Made by a program: the position numbers and the translations under genes
The notes under the pieces: generated by a model
Database searches by the model: none
What the model was told of the DNA's origin: nothing
Seen by the model: the letters and a program-made list of their open reading frames with translations, nothing else
In this document: positions 46,692 through 56,086 of the stretch, piece by piece
Numbering within the stretch: the stretch's first letter is position 1
Layout of the letters: the number at the start of each line of letters is the position of its first letter
Assembly (NCBI GenBank): GCA_016927755.1
Contig: JAFGLZ010000265.1
Location: 1 to 64,000 of the forward strand
Reading direction: 5' to 3'
Length of the DNA stretch: 64,000 nt
From: Phycisphaerae bacterium
GTDB lineage: Bacteria; Planctomycetota; Phycisphaerae; UBA1845; JAFGLZ01

Positions 46692-47303
46692 CTACCTCCT
46701 CTTTCTCACCGCCAGGCGATAGATGTGGCGTCCCTGGCGCAGGTACTTCACCTCGAAATTCGTCTCTGTTCGTTCGTCGGTCGTGCCGAACTCGGGGTCG
46801 TCGAATTCCATGGGTTCCAGTTGGGGATGGTTGAGAAGGAGGCCCTGGATGATCTCGGCGTACTCGGCGTGGTCCGTCTGGACGGCCCACCGCGCGCCCG
46901 GGATCAGGGCGCCGACCGCGGCGTCGACAAACTCGGCATTGAAGAGTCGTCGTTTGTGGTGCCGCTTCTTGGGCCAGGGATCGGGGTGGTAGACGTGCAG
47001 GACCGATAAGACGGCGTTGGGGAACTGATGGGTCATCAGATGGCGGGCGTCCGTCCGCATGAGCCGCACGTTATCGAGGCCCCAGCGACGGAAGCGGTCG
47101 GCGGCGTAAGTGTAGTACTTGCTGGCCCACTCGATGGCGAAGTAGTTGCGCTGGGGATGCTCTCGGGCCCGGCGGAGCAAGAACCCGCCCTTGCCGCAGC
47201 CGATCTCCATCTCGATCGGCGCGGCGCGAGTGAAGAGCCCGGCGACGTCGAGCACCTCGCCGATGCCGGGCGGCTCCGCGATGATCTCTTGCAGGTCGGC
47301 CAT
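46692..47303 (-). CDS. trmB: tRNA (guanine-N7-)-methyltransferase
   Basis: IEMEIGCGKGGFLLRRAREHPQRNYFAIEWASKYYTYAADR...YHPDPWPKKRHHKRRLFNAEFV. Confidence 0.96.
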   Translation of the reverse strand: MADLQEIIAEPPGIGEVLDVAGLFTRAAPIEMEIGCGKGGFLLRRAREHPQRNYFAIEWASKYYTYAADRFRRWGLDNVRLMRTDARHLMTHQFPNAVLSVLHVYHPDPWPKKRHHKRRLFNAEFVDAAVGALIPGARWAVQTDHAEYAEIIQGLLLNHPQLEPMEFDDPEFGTTDERTETNFEVKYLRQGRHIYRLAVRKRR

Positions 47304-47408
47304 AACGTTCGATCATGACGAATCGGTTCGGTCGGTGTCAACCGACGCGTCGGGCGGACGGCGTTTGCGTTGACACTCTCGTCGATGGCTACGTATAATT
47401 CGCGCGTT

Positions 47409-48014
47409 ATGGATTCTTATAGGACGTTGCCGCAAATCCGTTTCGCGACAAGGCTCTGGCGATCTCGCGCCCTTGCCGTTTTCGTGCTTGCCACGGTGGG
47501 TATGGGGACGTTGGGTTGCAGCGGGGGTATGAAGTGGGGGGCAAGTAAGGGCCCGGTGGACCCCGAGGCCATGGCCTTGCTGCTGCCGGTCAAGGTAAAG
47601 ATCCACAGCTTCACGAAGGTCAAGGCCCTGTTCGGCAGCAGTTTGCCGAACGGGGTGGAGGTCTGGCTGGAGCCGCTCGATCGATTTGGCGACGCGGTCA
47701 AGGTCGTGGGTGATTTCCGCTTCGAGTTGTACAGCTACAAGCCGGCTTCGGCCGACCACAAAGGCGAGCAGGTGGAGTTCTGGGAAGCCCAGATCGGCAA
47801 GGCCAAGGAGCAGCAGCGCTACTGGGATCGCGTGGCGCGGATGTACCGGTTTCCGCTGGGATGGGACTACGCTCCGCCGCCCGGCAAGAAGTATATCCTT
47901 CTGGTCACGTACGAGACCCCGACCGGCGAGCGGCTCACCGACGAGTTCGAGCTGGAGTTCAGTCTGACTCGCGATGGGTTGCTGGAGTCCCTTCAGCAGA
48001 AGCCGGAGCCGTGA
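47409..48014 (+). CDS. putative lipoprotein, unknown function
   Basis: Lipobox-like VGMGTLGCSGG; 200-aa ORF. Confidence 0.7.
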   Translation: MDSYRTLPQIRFATRLWRSRALAVFVLATVGMGTLGCSGGMKWGASKGPVDPEAMALLLPVKVKIHSFTKVKALFGSSLPNGVEVWLEPLDRFGDAVKVVGDFRFELYSYKPASADHKGEQVEFWEAQIGKAKEQQRYWDRVARMYRFPLGWDYAPPPGKKYILLVTYETPTGERLTDEFELEFSLTRDGLLESLQQKPEP

Positions 48015-48187
48015 GATTCGCGCCGTCGATCTGAAATGATTGCGCCAACCTCGGCATCCCCGGCGTGTCCAAGGGGTGTAAGAGATTCGGTCGTCGCCTT
48101 CCACGTCCGATCGAGGACGTTGGTGTGGGCGGCGCCGGACGGAACGGTGGTCGTTCGGTTCAGCCGGTTACGGCAAGGAGTTCGCTC

Positions 48188-48544
48188 ATGAGACGCAGTG
48201 TGACGTTGGCATCGATAGGATTGGTCGGGGTCGTGATCATGATGGGCCTCGGGTGCGAGCAAAAGCTGACCTATCAGCGATACGAGCTCATTCACATGGG
48301 GCAGGAGCAGCTCGGAGTCGAGAAGACGCTCGGCGAGCCCGTGGTCAAGATGACCGACCAGTGGACGTGGAACGACAGCGACCGAAGCATCACTGCCCAC
48401 GTTTGGTTCAACCAGGAAGGCAAGGTGCTCGCCAAGCAGTGGTTCGACCCGAAGCGGGGGATGGTCGGCGGGCCTCCGGGCGGCGACGCCACTCAGGGCG
48501 GAGAGGTCATCCAGCAGAAGACCAAGATCATGGTCGTGCAATAG
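48188..48544 (+). CDS. putative small lipoprotein
   Basis: MRRSVTLASIGLVGVVIMMGLGCEQKLTYQRYELIHMGQEQLGVEKTLGEPVVKMTDQWTW. Confidence 0.75.
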   Translation: MRRSVTLASIGLVGVVIMMGLGCEQKLTYQRYELIHMGQEQLGVEKTLGEPVVKMTDQWTWNDSDRSITAHVWFNQEGKVLAKQWFDPKRGMVGGPPGGDATQGGEVIQQKTKIMVVQ

Positions 48545-48701
48545 TCGCGCAAGCAGCGGGTTGTTTGCGGGGAAGGCACGTTCGTCCACGACGGGCCCGG
48601 CTATGGCGGGCTTGTCGTGGGCGGGTGTGCCTAGCGATCTTGACTCCGGAAGTCCCGCCTCGCTCCGCCAGGGCTGCCGACCGGCGGGCCCTCGAGCGGA
48701 T

Positions 48702-49775
48702 CTAGCCGCCCCCGGCCGACGTCGTGGGCGGCATCGCGTCTAGAGACGACGATCCTCTGATCAGTACGAGCCGCCGATCGATGGCTTGGGCCGCCAGTCG
48801 AATGCCCTTGGTGTTCCAATGACCGTCCTTTCGATAGTAGAGGGATCGCGGATCGGAATGGCCCCGCATGACGGGCCTCAGGTCGAGGACGTCGACCTTG
48901 TCGTTGGGGAGTTCGTGTGCGAGCCGGTCGTAGCATTCTTCAGCCAGCTTCAGGCCGTGGAATAGCGTTTGGGTGCCGGGGATGAGCAGGACGAGTAGGT
49001 GGGCACCTTGGGCTTGACACATTCGATTGGCCGCGATGATGTCGCTGTGGACGCGCTCCTGAGCGTGTCCCAAGGTCTGCTGGAGTCGTCGGGCCTCCAT
49101 GCGGGCTGGCGTGAGCGCGTTGGCCAGGGCGAGGTAGCCTCTCGGCCACAGGAGCTTGCTTCGGAAGTAGGGCGGGCCGCACCAGTATCCGCTGTGATAC
49201 GCGAAGTAGTCCATGCCCGATTCCCGCCAGGCCTCGAAGTCCGCCAACTCGAAGAAGTCGTTTTCGAACACGCCATAGAGCACGAAGTCGGGCTTCAGCG
49301 GCAGGACATACTTGGCCAGGATGATGTTGTACTGCGGCGTGCACTGCCTGTGCATGGCGAAGCTGTGATATCGCTGCCCGCGCCGGGCGAAGAATTCATG
49401 GAAGGGTCCGGCGGCCATCTCCACGAACGAGTCACCGACGCCCGCGATGTTCACGGGTAGGCCCGTCGCTCTGTCCTTCTTGGCCCCCGGAGGATTGCGG
49501 AATCCCCAACGATCCGTGCAGAGGGTGGTGAACTCCTTCTCCTGGTCGGCCCAACTCAAGACGATCTTGCGTTCGTGACTGATGTTCGGCTCCCAGAGGA
49601 AGCCGATCTCATCTTGAAGGACGAGGTGCCGTTGAATGCGGTCGACGGCGGCTGTTCGCCGGTAGGTGACCCGCTCGAAATAGAGTCGCAGCAAGACCTC
49701 GCCCAGAATGAGGGCAATAACGAGAGAGGTTGCCGAAACGGCGAGTTTCCAAAGCGTTCGTCGTTTTCCAGACAT
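48702..49775 (-). CDS. membrane-anchored SGNH-like (AlgX/acyltransferase-associated type) protein
   Basis: N-terminal TM; VNIAGVGDSFVEMAAGPFHEFFARRG..., DGHWNTKGIRLAAQAI. Confidence 0.72.
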   Translation of the reverse strand: MSGKRRTLWKLAVSATSLVIALILGEVLLRLYFERVTYRRTAAVDRIQRHLVLQDEIGFLWEPNISHERKIVLSWADQEKEFTTLCTDRWGFRNPPGAKKDRATGLPVNIAGVGDSFVEMAAGPFHEFFARRGQRYHSFAMHRQCTPQYNIILAKYVLPLKPDFVLYGVFENDFFELADFEAWRESGMDYFAYHSGYWCGPPYFRSKLLWPRGYLALANALTPARMEARRLQQTLGHAQERVHSDIIAANRMCQAQGAHLLVLLIPGTQTLFHGLKLAEECYDRLAHELPNDKVDVLDLRPVMRGHSDPRSLYYRKDGHWNTKGIRLAAQAIDRRLVLIRGSSSLDAMPPTTSAGGG

Positions 49776-49827
49776 GTCATGGCCAGAGGAGGGATTACGA
49801 TTGGCCGAGTCCCCCTCATAGGCAACG

Positions 49828-51123
49828 CTAGGACCTCTTTTCCCACTTGTCAAGCTCGACCACCGCGGCCAATGTGCTGCCCGCGTCGATCTCGGCGCGG
49901 ATGCGGTTCTCTCGCTCGAGAACATCCTGGGCGCGGTTGGCGATTTCGACGGCGTCGGCCTTGGGGATGACGATGACTCCGTCGTCATCGCCGACGATCC
50001 AGTCCCCCGGGCGAACGCGGCAGTTGCCGACGATGATCGGCGCGTCCATCTCTCCGAGGCCCTTCGGGTCGCCCGCGGCCGGTACGATGTACCTGGCGAA
50101 TGCGGGGAAGCCCATCCGCTTGATCTGGAAGGTGTCGCGGATGGCCCCGTCGATGACGACACCGGCGATCTGTTTGGTCTGGCAGCTATGCGTGGCGAGC
50201 TCTCCCCAGATGGCGGGGGGCTTGCCTCCAGCGTCGATGACGATCACGTCGCCGGGTTGGGCGTGATCGATCGCCTCGACGGGCTTGGCCCAGTCGCCCG
50301 CCGCAGTGCGAACGGTGAAGGCGGGGCCCGCCACGCGAAGCCCCTCCTTGATCGGTCGGACGCCTTCGATCTCCCTGGCGTTGTGCATCGCGGCCGAGAT
50401 GTCGGCCGTGCTCACCCGTTCAAAGACCTCTCTGAGGGCGTCCTCGCCGACGCGCCGGAATAGCTCGCTGACGATCGCCTGGCCGGAAGCGATGGCCTGC
50501 CTAATCTCCTCCGTGGCCTTGCGGGCATCCGGAGACTTCGTAATGGCCCCGCCCACGATCACGATTCCCGCGCCGTTCCTGACGGCCTCCACGCACGTCT
50601 GAGAGTTGATTCCCCCGGCGATGGCCAAGATCACGTCGACGGACTTGGCGATCTCGGCCAGCACGTGGAAGCTGACCTTCCCGTGCATCTGCTCGTCGAT
50701 TCCCGTGTGGACGGCGATGACGTGCGGACCGAGCTTGGCGAGTTGCCTGGCCCGTTCGACTGGATTGGGCACGGCGATCAGATCCACGGCGATCCGCGCC
50801 CCGTAGTTCGCCCCGGCCTCGATGCACTCGGCGATGGTCTCATCTGTGGCCTGGCCGAGGACGTCGACGATGTTCGCTCCGGCCTTGGCCGCAGCCTCGA
50901 CCTCGGTCCGCCCGGCATCCATGACCTTCATGTCGGCCACGATGGTCTTGTCGGGAAACTCGGCGCGTAAGCGTCGAACGGCGTCGAGGCCCTCCGCTTT
51001 GATGAGCGGCGTACCGGCCTCTAGCCAATCAACGCCGCCAGCGACGGCCTCGCGCGCGACGCGCAAGGCCTGCTCCAGATTCAAGAAGTCGAGTGCGACT
51101 TGGACGACCGGTCGCGTCGCCAT
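49828..51123 (-). CDS. 3-hexulose-6-phosphate synthase / RraA-like fusion protein
   Basis: N-term VQVALDFLNLEQALRVAREAVAGGVDWLEAGTPLIKAEG...IVADMKVMDAGRTEVEAAAKAGANIVDVLG; C-term RraA-like GDVIVIDAGGKPPAIWGELATHSCQTKQIAGVVIDGAIRD. Confidence 0.93.
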   Translation of the reverse strand: MATRPVVQVALDFLNLEQALRVAREAVAGGVDWLEAGTPLIKAEGLDAVRRLRAEFPDKTIVADMKVMDAGRTEVEAAAKAGANIVDVLGQATDETIAECIEAGANYGARIAVDLIAVPNPVERARQLAKLGPHVIAVHTGIDEQMHGKVSFHVLAEIAKSVDVILAIAGGINSQTCVEAVRNGAGIVIVGGAITKSPDARKATEEIRQAIASGQAIVSELFRRVGEDALREVFERVSTADISAAMHNAREIEGVRPIKEGLRVAGPAFTVRTAAGDWAKPVEAIDHAQPGDVIVIDAGGKPPAIWGELATHSCQTKQIAGVVIDGAIRDTFQIKRMGFPAFARYIVPAAGDPKGLGEMDAPIIVGNCRVRPGDWIVGDDDGVIVIPKADAVEIANRAQDVLERENRIRAEIDAGSTLAAVVELDKWEKRS

Positions 51124-51427
51124 GGGGTGGCCCTCTCAGCATGAGGCCGCGGGAGAAAGTAAGCAGTCACTAACCCCTAGTATTGTGACTCGGTTCACGG
51201 CATGCAAGCCGTTCCTGGAGGATCATGGTATCGCAAGGGCATCGGCGGTCAACGACGGGTCATTGCCGCTCGCGAGAAACGTTGGATGGGTGCGGTCGCG
51301 GACACGGCCGTGACGGGTCGACAAGGCCCGCTTCGGCTGCTGTTGTGGCCCCCCAAGGCGCGGTCGGACTTGACAGGCCGAGCGGCTGGAAATAGCTTAT
51401 GTACAGATTGAGCCTTTCGCGCCCGAA

Positions 51428-51511
51428 GGGGATGTGGCGGAACTGGCAGACGCGCAGGCTTCAGGTGCCTGTTGGGGCAACCCAGTGGAGGTTCGAGTCC
51501 TCTCATCCCCA
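51428..51511 (+). tRNA. tRNA-Leu (CAG)
   Basis: Acceptor GGGGATG/CATCCCC, anticodon stem-loop caggc-ttCAGgt-gcctg, long variable arm, T-arm gaggTTCGAGTcctc, discriminator A; no encoded CCA. Confidence 0.96.
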
Positions 51512-51524
51512 GTGATGGCAGATG

Positions 51525-51549
51525 AGCCGCTGTTGAAGCGGCTTTTTTT
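51525..51549 (+). terminator. Rho-independent terminator after tRNA-Leu
   Basis: agccgct-gttga-agcggct-tttttt. Confidence 0.92.
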
Positions 51550-51751
51550 CTGCCGACATTCCCGCCGGAGTATTCCGCCAGAGTCTGTCTGCTATTCATC
51601 TTGAAGGCAAGCGTACAAGCGATTCGACCAAGCATCAGATGCACCTAGGCGCAGTGAGCCGGCCGTGCGGGTGGACCAGCTCAGGAGGATGGCGTACAAA
51701 GAACCGAGCAGGTCTGGTTCTCAGGCTTGACCGACGGTGCGGAGTTGAATC

Positions 51752-52699
51752 GTGACGGACGAGGTCGTGGTTAGGATCGAGCGGGTGAGCAAATCCTTCG
51801 GCTCGGTCCGGGCCGTGCGGGAACTGGACCTCGTCGTGGCGGCCGGGTGCGTCTACGGGATCCTCGGGCCGAATGGCGCGGGCAAGACGACGGCTATCCG
51901 AATGATGATGGACATCATCGCTCCGGATACCGGGCGGATCGAGCTGATCGGCTCGCCGGACCTGTCGACGGTCAAAGACCAGGTCGGCTACCTTCCGGAG
52001 GAGCGGGGCCTGTATCGCAAGATGCGGGTCGCCGAGACGCTGCGGTACTTCGGCTCGATCAAGGGCGTGCCGACCAGGCAACTGAAGCACGCCATCGCCC
52101 AGAGGCTGGAAGAGGCAGGTCTTGCTGATTGGGCGTCCTCCAGAGTCGAGGAGCTGTCCAAGGGGATGCAGCAGAAGCTCCAGTTGCTCGTTGCGACGAT
52201 TGCCGATCCGGATCTACTCATCCTGGACGAACCGTTCGCCGGACTGGACCCGGTCAACGTTGAGGCGCTGACGCGGCAGATCCTGCGGCTCAGGGATCAG
52301 GGATGCAGTATCCTGCTGTCGACCCACATGATGGCGCAGGCGGAACGACTGTGCGACTCGGTGATGCTGATCCACCAGGGTCGGAAGGTTCTCGACGGTC
52401 CCGTCGCCGAAGTTCTGGGGCGGTACGACCCGCGTCGAATCATCTTGCAGACTCGGGACGAAGCGCGCGACGTCGGCGATTTCCCGATGGTTGAGTCGGT
52501 GGCGATCAACGGCGCGACGAAGGAAGTCATGCTGGCCGAGGGGGCGAGCTACAGGGATTTCCTGGCCGAGGTGATCAAGCATCATGACGTGCTCCGGTTC
52601 GAGGTGAAGCGCCCCTCGCTGAATGAGGTGTTCCTGACCCTGGTCGGCGCATCGGGGCAAGCGGAGCCAGCCGAGGCGTCGCAGCGCGCGTCCTTGTGA
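51752..52699 (+). CDS. ABC transporter ATP-binding protein (NatA-like)
   Basis: GILGPNGAGKTTAIRMMMDI, EELSKGMQQKLQLL, LLILDEPFAGLDPVN. Confidence 0.97.
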   Translation: MTDEVVVRIERVSKSFGSVRAVRELDLVVAAGCVYGILGPNGAGKTTAIRMMMDIIAPDTGRIELIGSPDLSTVKDQVGYLPEERGLYRKMRVAETLRYFGSIKGVPTRQLKHAIAQRLEEAGLADWASSRVEELSKGMQQKLQLLVATIADPDLLILDEPFAGLDPVNVEALTRQILRLRDQGCSILLSTHMMAQAERLCDSVMLIHQGRKVLDGPVAEVLGRYDPRRIILQTRDEARDVGDFPMVESVAINGATKEVMLAEGASYRDFLAEVIKHHDVLRFEVKRPSLNEVFLTLVGASGQAEPAEASQRASL

Positions 52700-52715
52700 A
52701 TTGGGAAGCGGGAAC

Positions 52716-53984
52716 ATGAACGTTCGGAAGATCGCAGCCGTGGCGCAGCGCGAATACGCTCAGACGGTCAAGACGAAGGCCTTTCTGATCGGAGCGATCG
52801 TCATGCCGCTCGTGATCGTCGTTCTGATCGGACTGTCGATGAAGTTCCAGATCGACCAGGAGAGCAAGGTAGACCCCATCGAACTGGCCGTGGTCGATCG
52901 AACTCACCGCGTGGCCGATTGTCTGGTGAAGCTGGCCGCGGGGTATAACGCCGACAACGGCGTGCCGCCGGTGAACATTCATGTAGAGCCGGGGACGAGC
53001 GATGCCGGCGACGCCCTCGACTCGCTCAAACGGCGCGTGGACAAGGACGAGTTCTTTGCGACGATCTGCATCCCGGCCGACGTCATCGAGGCCGAGGACA
53101 CGCCCTGCATCGTGTACACTCGTGCGGGATCGTTCGGCTCTCGTCGGCATACGGTGCAGTGGCTTGTCGGCGAGGCCGTCAAGTGCGTCCGGATCGCCGA
53201 GGCGAATCTCGATTTCCGGCAGGTCATGCACGCGACGCGAGGCGTTCGGTTCGAGCAGCGCGACGTCAACGGGAAGCCAAAAGGCGAGATGGAGGAAGTC
53301 ACGGGCGTGATGACGCCGCTGGCCTTCGCGATGCTGCTCTTCGTAGGCGTCTTCGGCGTGAGTCAGTCTCTGCTGACGAGCCTGATCGAGGAAAAGGGCT
53401 CGCGCATCGTTGAGGTGCTGTTGTCCGCGCTGAGCCCCTTCGAACTCATGTCCGGCAAGATCCTGGGGATCGCGGGGGTCGGGTTCACGCTCGTGCTCAT
53501 ATGGGCCACGGCCGCTTACGGGGCCGCGACCTGGAAAGGCCTCGATGGACTGCTGCGGATCGACAGTGTCGGGCAGTTCCTTCTGTACTACGTCCTGGGG
53601 TTCCTGCTGTTTTCCTCGATGCTGGCGGCGCTCGGGTCGGCGTGCAACTCGCTGAAGGAGGCTCAGAGCCTCATGGGGCCTCTGAGCATCGTGATTGTCA
53701 TCCCCCTGGCGTGCTGGCTCTACATCGTCCGCAATCCGGACTCGCTGGCGAGTACGGTACTGAGCTTCATACCGCCGATCACGCCGCTGGTCATGATCCT
53801 CCGAACGGCTTCGCCGGTGAGCACGGGCCTACCGCTCTGGCAGCAGATCGGCGCTCCGATCTGGCTGGCAGCGTGGGTGGTCGTCACCATCTGGGCCGCG
53901 TCCAGGATCTTCCGCGTCGGCATCCTGCTCTACGGCAAGCCGCCCGGGCTGTTCGAGCTCGTGAAGTGGATCGGGCGTCGGTAG
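52716..53984 (+). CDS. ABC-2 type transporter permease (NatB-like)
   Basis: MNVRKIAAVAQREYAQTVKTKAFLIGAIVMPLVIVVLIGL; ALSPFELMSGKILGIAGVGFT; six TM pattern; adjacent ATPase. Confidence 0.93.
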   Translation: MNVRKIAAVAQREYAQTVKTKAFLIGAIVMPLVIVVLIGLSMKFQIDQESKVDPIELAVVDRTHRVADCLVKLAAGYNADNGVPPVNIHVEPGTSDAGDALDSLKRRVDKDEFFATICIPADVIEAEDTPCIVYTRAGSFGSRRHTVQWLVGEAVKCVRIAEANLDFRQVMHATRGVRFEQRDVNGKPKGEMEEVTGVMTPLAFAMLLFVGVFGVSQSLLTSLIEEKGSRIVEVLLSALSPFELMSGKILGIAGVGFTLVLIWATAAYGAATWKGLDGLLRIDSVGQFLLYYVLGFLLFSSMLAALGSACNSLKEAQSLMGPLSIVIVIPLACWLYIVRNPDSLASTVLSFIPPITPLVMILRTASPVSTGLPLWQQIGAPIWLAAWVVVTIWAASRIFRVGILLYGKPPGLFELVKWIGRR

Positions 53985-54073
53985 GGGACTCGCCGGTCAG
54001 CAAGCCGGCAAGCCACCGTACGGGCCAGGTCCTGTCCGCAAGCATTTCGGGGAGGGGAAGCCTGAGTTAGCGG

Positions 54074-54101
54074 TTGATTGATCCGATGAGTATGGTACAC
54101 T
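54074..54101 (+). promoter_or_regulatory. candidate sigma-70 promoter upstream of cimA leader (TTGATT - 16 bp - TACACT, TGG extended -10)
   Basis: ttgattgatccgatgagtatggtacact. Confidence 0.55.
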
Positions 54102-54128
54102 ATGCGTAGTTGTCTGCGGAGCAGTCCC

Positions 54129-54227
54129 ATGGTCCTGTCGAATGATACGCTCGTCGCGTGCTGCCCGATATGCCCGGGTGGGGGTACGTACGGGGCGATT
54201 ATCATTATTCGGGAGGAGACCGGGTAG
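54129..54227 (+). CDS. Ile-rich attenuator leader peptide (32 aa) upstream of cimA
   Basis: ATG GTC CTG TCG AAT GAT ACG CTC GTC GCG TGC TGC CCG ATA TGC CCG GGT GGG GGT ACG TAC GGG GCG ATT ATC ATT ATT CGG GAG GAG ACC GGG TAG = MVLSNDTLVACCPICPGGGTYGAIIIIREETG*. Confidence 0.8.
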   Translation: MVLSNDTLVACCPICPGGGTYGAIIIIREETG

Positions 54228-54285
54228 GGCTGTGGCCGAGCACGCGAGATTCGACAGCCCTGCCCGATCGTGGCAGGGCTTTTTT
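54223..54285 (+). promoter_or_regulatory. transcription attenuator: antiterminator (54223-54233 with 54254-54264) mutually exclusive with terminator (54256-54285)
   Basis: GGTAGGGCTGT pairs with ACAGCCCTGCC (11 bp incl. one G-U); AGCCCTGCC pairs with GGCAGGGCT followed by T-tract. Confidence 0.8.
54256..54285 (+). terminator. Rho-independent terminator within cimA leader
   Basis: agccctgcc-cgatcgt-ggcagggct-ttttt. Confidence 0.92.
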
Positions 54286-54352
54286 GATTGGGTTCGGCTC
54301 GGTTGAGCGATCCGAACACGGACCGAGATCTTCGCCGTAAGGGGAGACGTTC

Positions 54353-55996
54353 ATGGGATTCCCCCAGACAAGGCGCGTCGTGTTGTACGACACGACGTTG
54401 CGGGACGGGATGCAGGGCGAAGGCGTGGCCCTTTCCCTGGGCGACAAGCTGGGGATCGCTCGTCGGCTCGACGAGTTGGGGATGGACTACATCGAGGGCG
54501 GGTATCCCCTGAGCAACCCGAAGGATGCCGAGTTCTTTCAGGAGATGAGGCGCAATCCGCTATCGCATGCTCGCCTGACGGCCTTCGGGATGACTCGCAA
54601 GAAGGGCCAGACTGCCGCGGAAGACGTGGGACTTGGCGCTCTCTTGTCGGCGGAGACGCCTGCCGTCGCGATCGTCGGCAAGACGTGGGAGCTGCACGTT
54701 CGGGACGTCCTGGGCGTGACGCCGGAGGAGAACCTGGCGATGATCGCCGACTCGATCGCCCACTGTGCTGCGGCCGGGCGAGAGGTCATCTATGACGCCG
54801 AGCACTTCTTCGACGGCTACGCGGCGAACCCCGAATACGCCAGACGAACGCTTCTGGCGGCGCAGGAAGCCGGCGCGTCCTGCATCGTGCTGTGTGACAC
54901 GAACGGCGGGTCCCTCCCGGAGCGCATCGTCGAGTTCGTCGAGGCCGTCCGATCGGACCTGTCGGTACCGTTGGGGATCCATCCGCACAACGACGGCGGC
55001 CTTGCGGTGTCCAATGCTATCAGCGCCGTCAAGCACGGCGTGTATCACGTGCAGGGCACCATTAACGGCATCGGCGAGCGGTGCGGCAACGTGGATCTGA
55101 CCACCGTGGCGGCAAACCTCACACTCAAGCTGGGGTACGACGTGTTGGTCCCCGGGGCTCTGGAGGGGCTCACCGAGGTGAGCCGGTACGTGGACGAAAT
55201 GGCTAATCTCGTGCCGAGGGAGAATCAGCCCTACGTCGGATCGGGCGCTTTCGCGCACAAGGGCGGCATGCACGTCCATGCGGTGCAGAAGGTCGCTTCG
55301 AGCTACGAGCACGTGGACCCGGTTCGCGTCGGGAACCGTCGTCGCATCCTGATCAGCGAGTTGAGCGGGGCGAGCACGGTTGCGGCCAAGATCGGCAAGA
55401 AGTTCGGCATCGCCGAGGATCGACCACTGTTGCGCCGTGTCCTGGAACGCGTGCAGGAGCGGGAGAACGAGGGGTACACGTTCGAGGCGGCCGAGGCGAG
55501 CTTCGAGCTGATCTGCCGCAAGGAAATGGGCAGGTACCACCCGTTCTGGGAGTTGGACCACTACCGCGCGGTGATCCTCAACGTTCACGGACAGATCCAG
55601 ACGACCGAGGCGATCGTGAAGCTGCGGATCGACGGGGTCCAAGAGCACCAGGTGGCCGAGGGCGACGGACCGGTCGACGCTCTGGCGGGCGCGCTCCTAC
55701 GGGCGCTTCGCCCGCGTTATCCGCACGTCGATCGGGTTCGGCTCGTCGACTACAAGGTTCGGGTCACGAATCCTCGCGAGGCCACCGCCGCCCGGGTCCG
55801 CGTGACGATCCAGTTCCGGGACGACGAAAGCCACGAGGTCTACGGAACGGTGGGCGTGAGCGAGAATATCATAGAAGCGTCGTGGGACGCCCTGGTGGAC
55901 GGCATAGAGTACAAGCTCCTCCAAGTCGAAGAGGCGCTCGATACCGGCGTCGGCGTCCGTCGGGCCGGCGCCGAGGGGGAGGGTTTTGACGCGTGA
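54353..55996 (+). CDS. cimA: (R)-citramalate synthase
   Basis: VVLYDTTLRDGMQGEGVALSLGDKLGIARRLDELGMDYIEGGYPLSNPKDAEFF; GIHPHNDGGLAVSNAISAVKHGVYHVQGTINGIGERCGNVDL; FAHKGGMHVHAVQKVASSYEHV; regulatory C-terminus. Confidence 0.95.
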   Translation: MGFPQTRRVVLYDTTLRDGMQGEGVALSLGDKLGIARRLDELGMDYIEGGYPLSNPKDAEFFQEMRRNPLSHARLTAFGMTRKKGQTAAEDVGLGALLSAETPAVAIVGKTWELHVRDVLGVTPEENLAMIADSIAHCAAAGREVIYDAEHFFDGYAANPEYARRTLLAAQEAGASCIVLCDTNGGSLPERIVEFVEAVRSDLSVPLGIHPHNDGGLAVSNAISAVKHGVYHVQGTINGIGERCGNVDLTTVAANLTLKLGYDVLVPGALEGLTEVSRYVDEMANLVPRENQPYVGSGAFAHKGGMHVHAVQKVASSYEHVDPVRVGNRRRILISELSGASTVAAKIGKKFGIAEDRPLLRRVLERVQERENEGYTFEAAEASFELICRKEMGRYHPFWELDHYRAVILNVHGQIQTTEAIVKLRIDGVQEHQVAEGDGPVDALAGALLRALRPRYPHVDRVRLVDYKVRVTNPREATAARVRVTIQFRDDESHEVYGTVGVSENIIEASWDALVDGIEYKLLQVEEALDTGVGVRRAGAEGEGFDA

Positions 55997-56086
55997 AGGC
56001 GTCGAGTTTCGGGATCTAGATAAGGTCCGCTGCCTCCAGGAATCCGATCGGCGACGCCCGAGCGGAACGGGAGGACGGGCGAGGAT

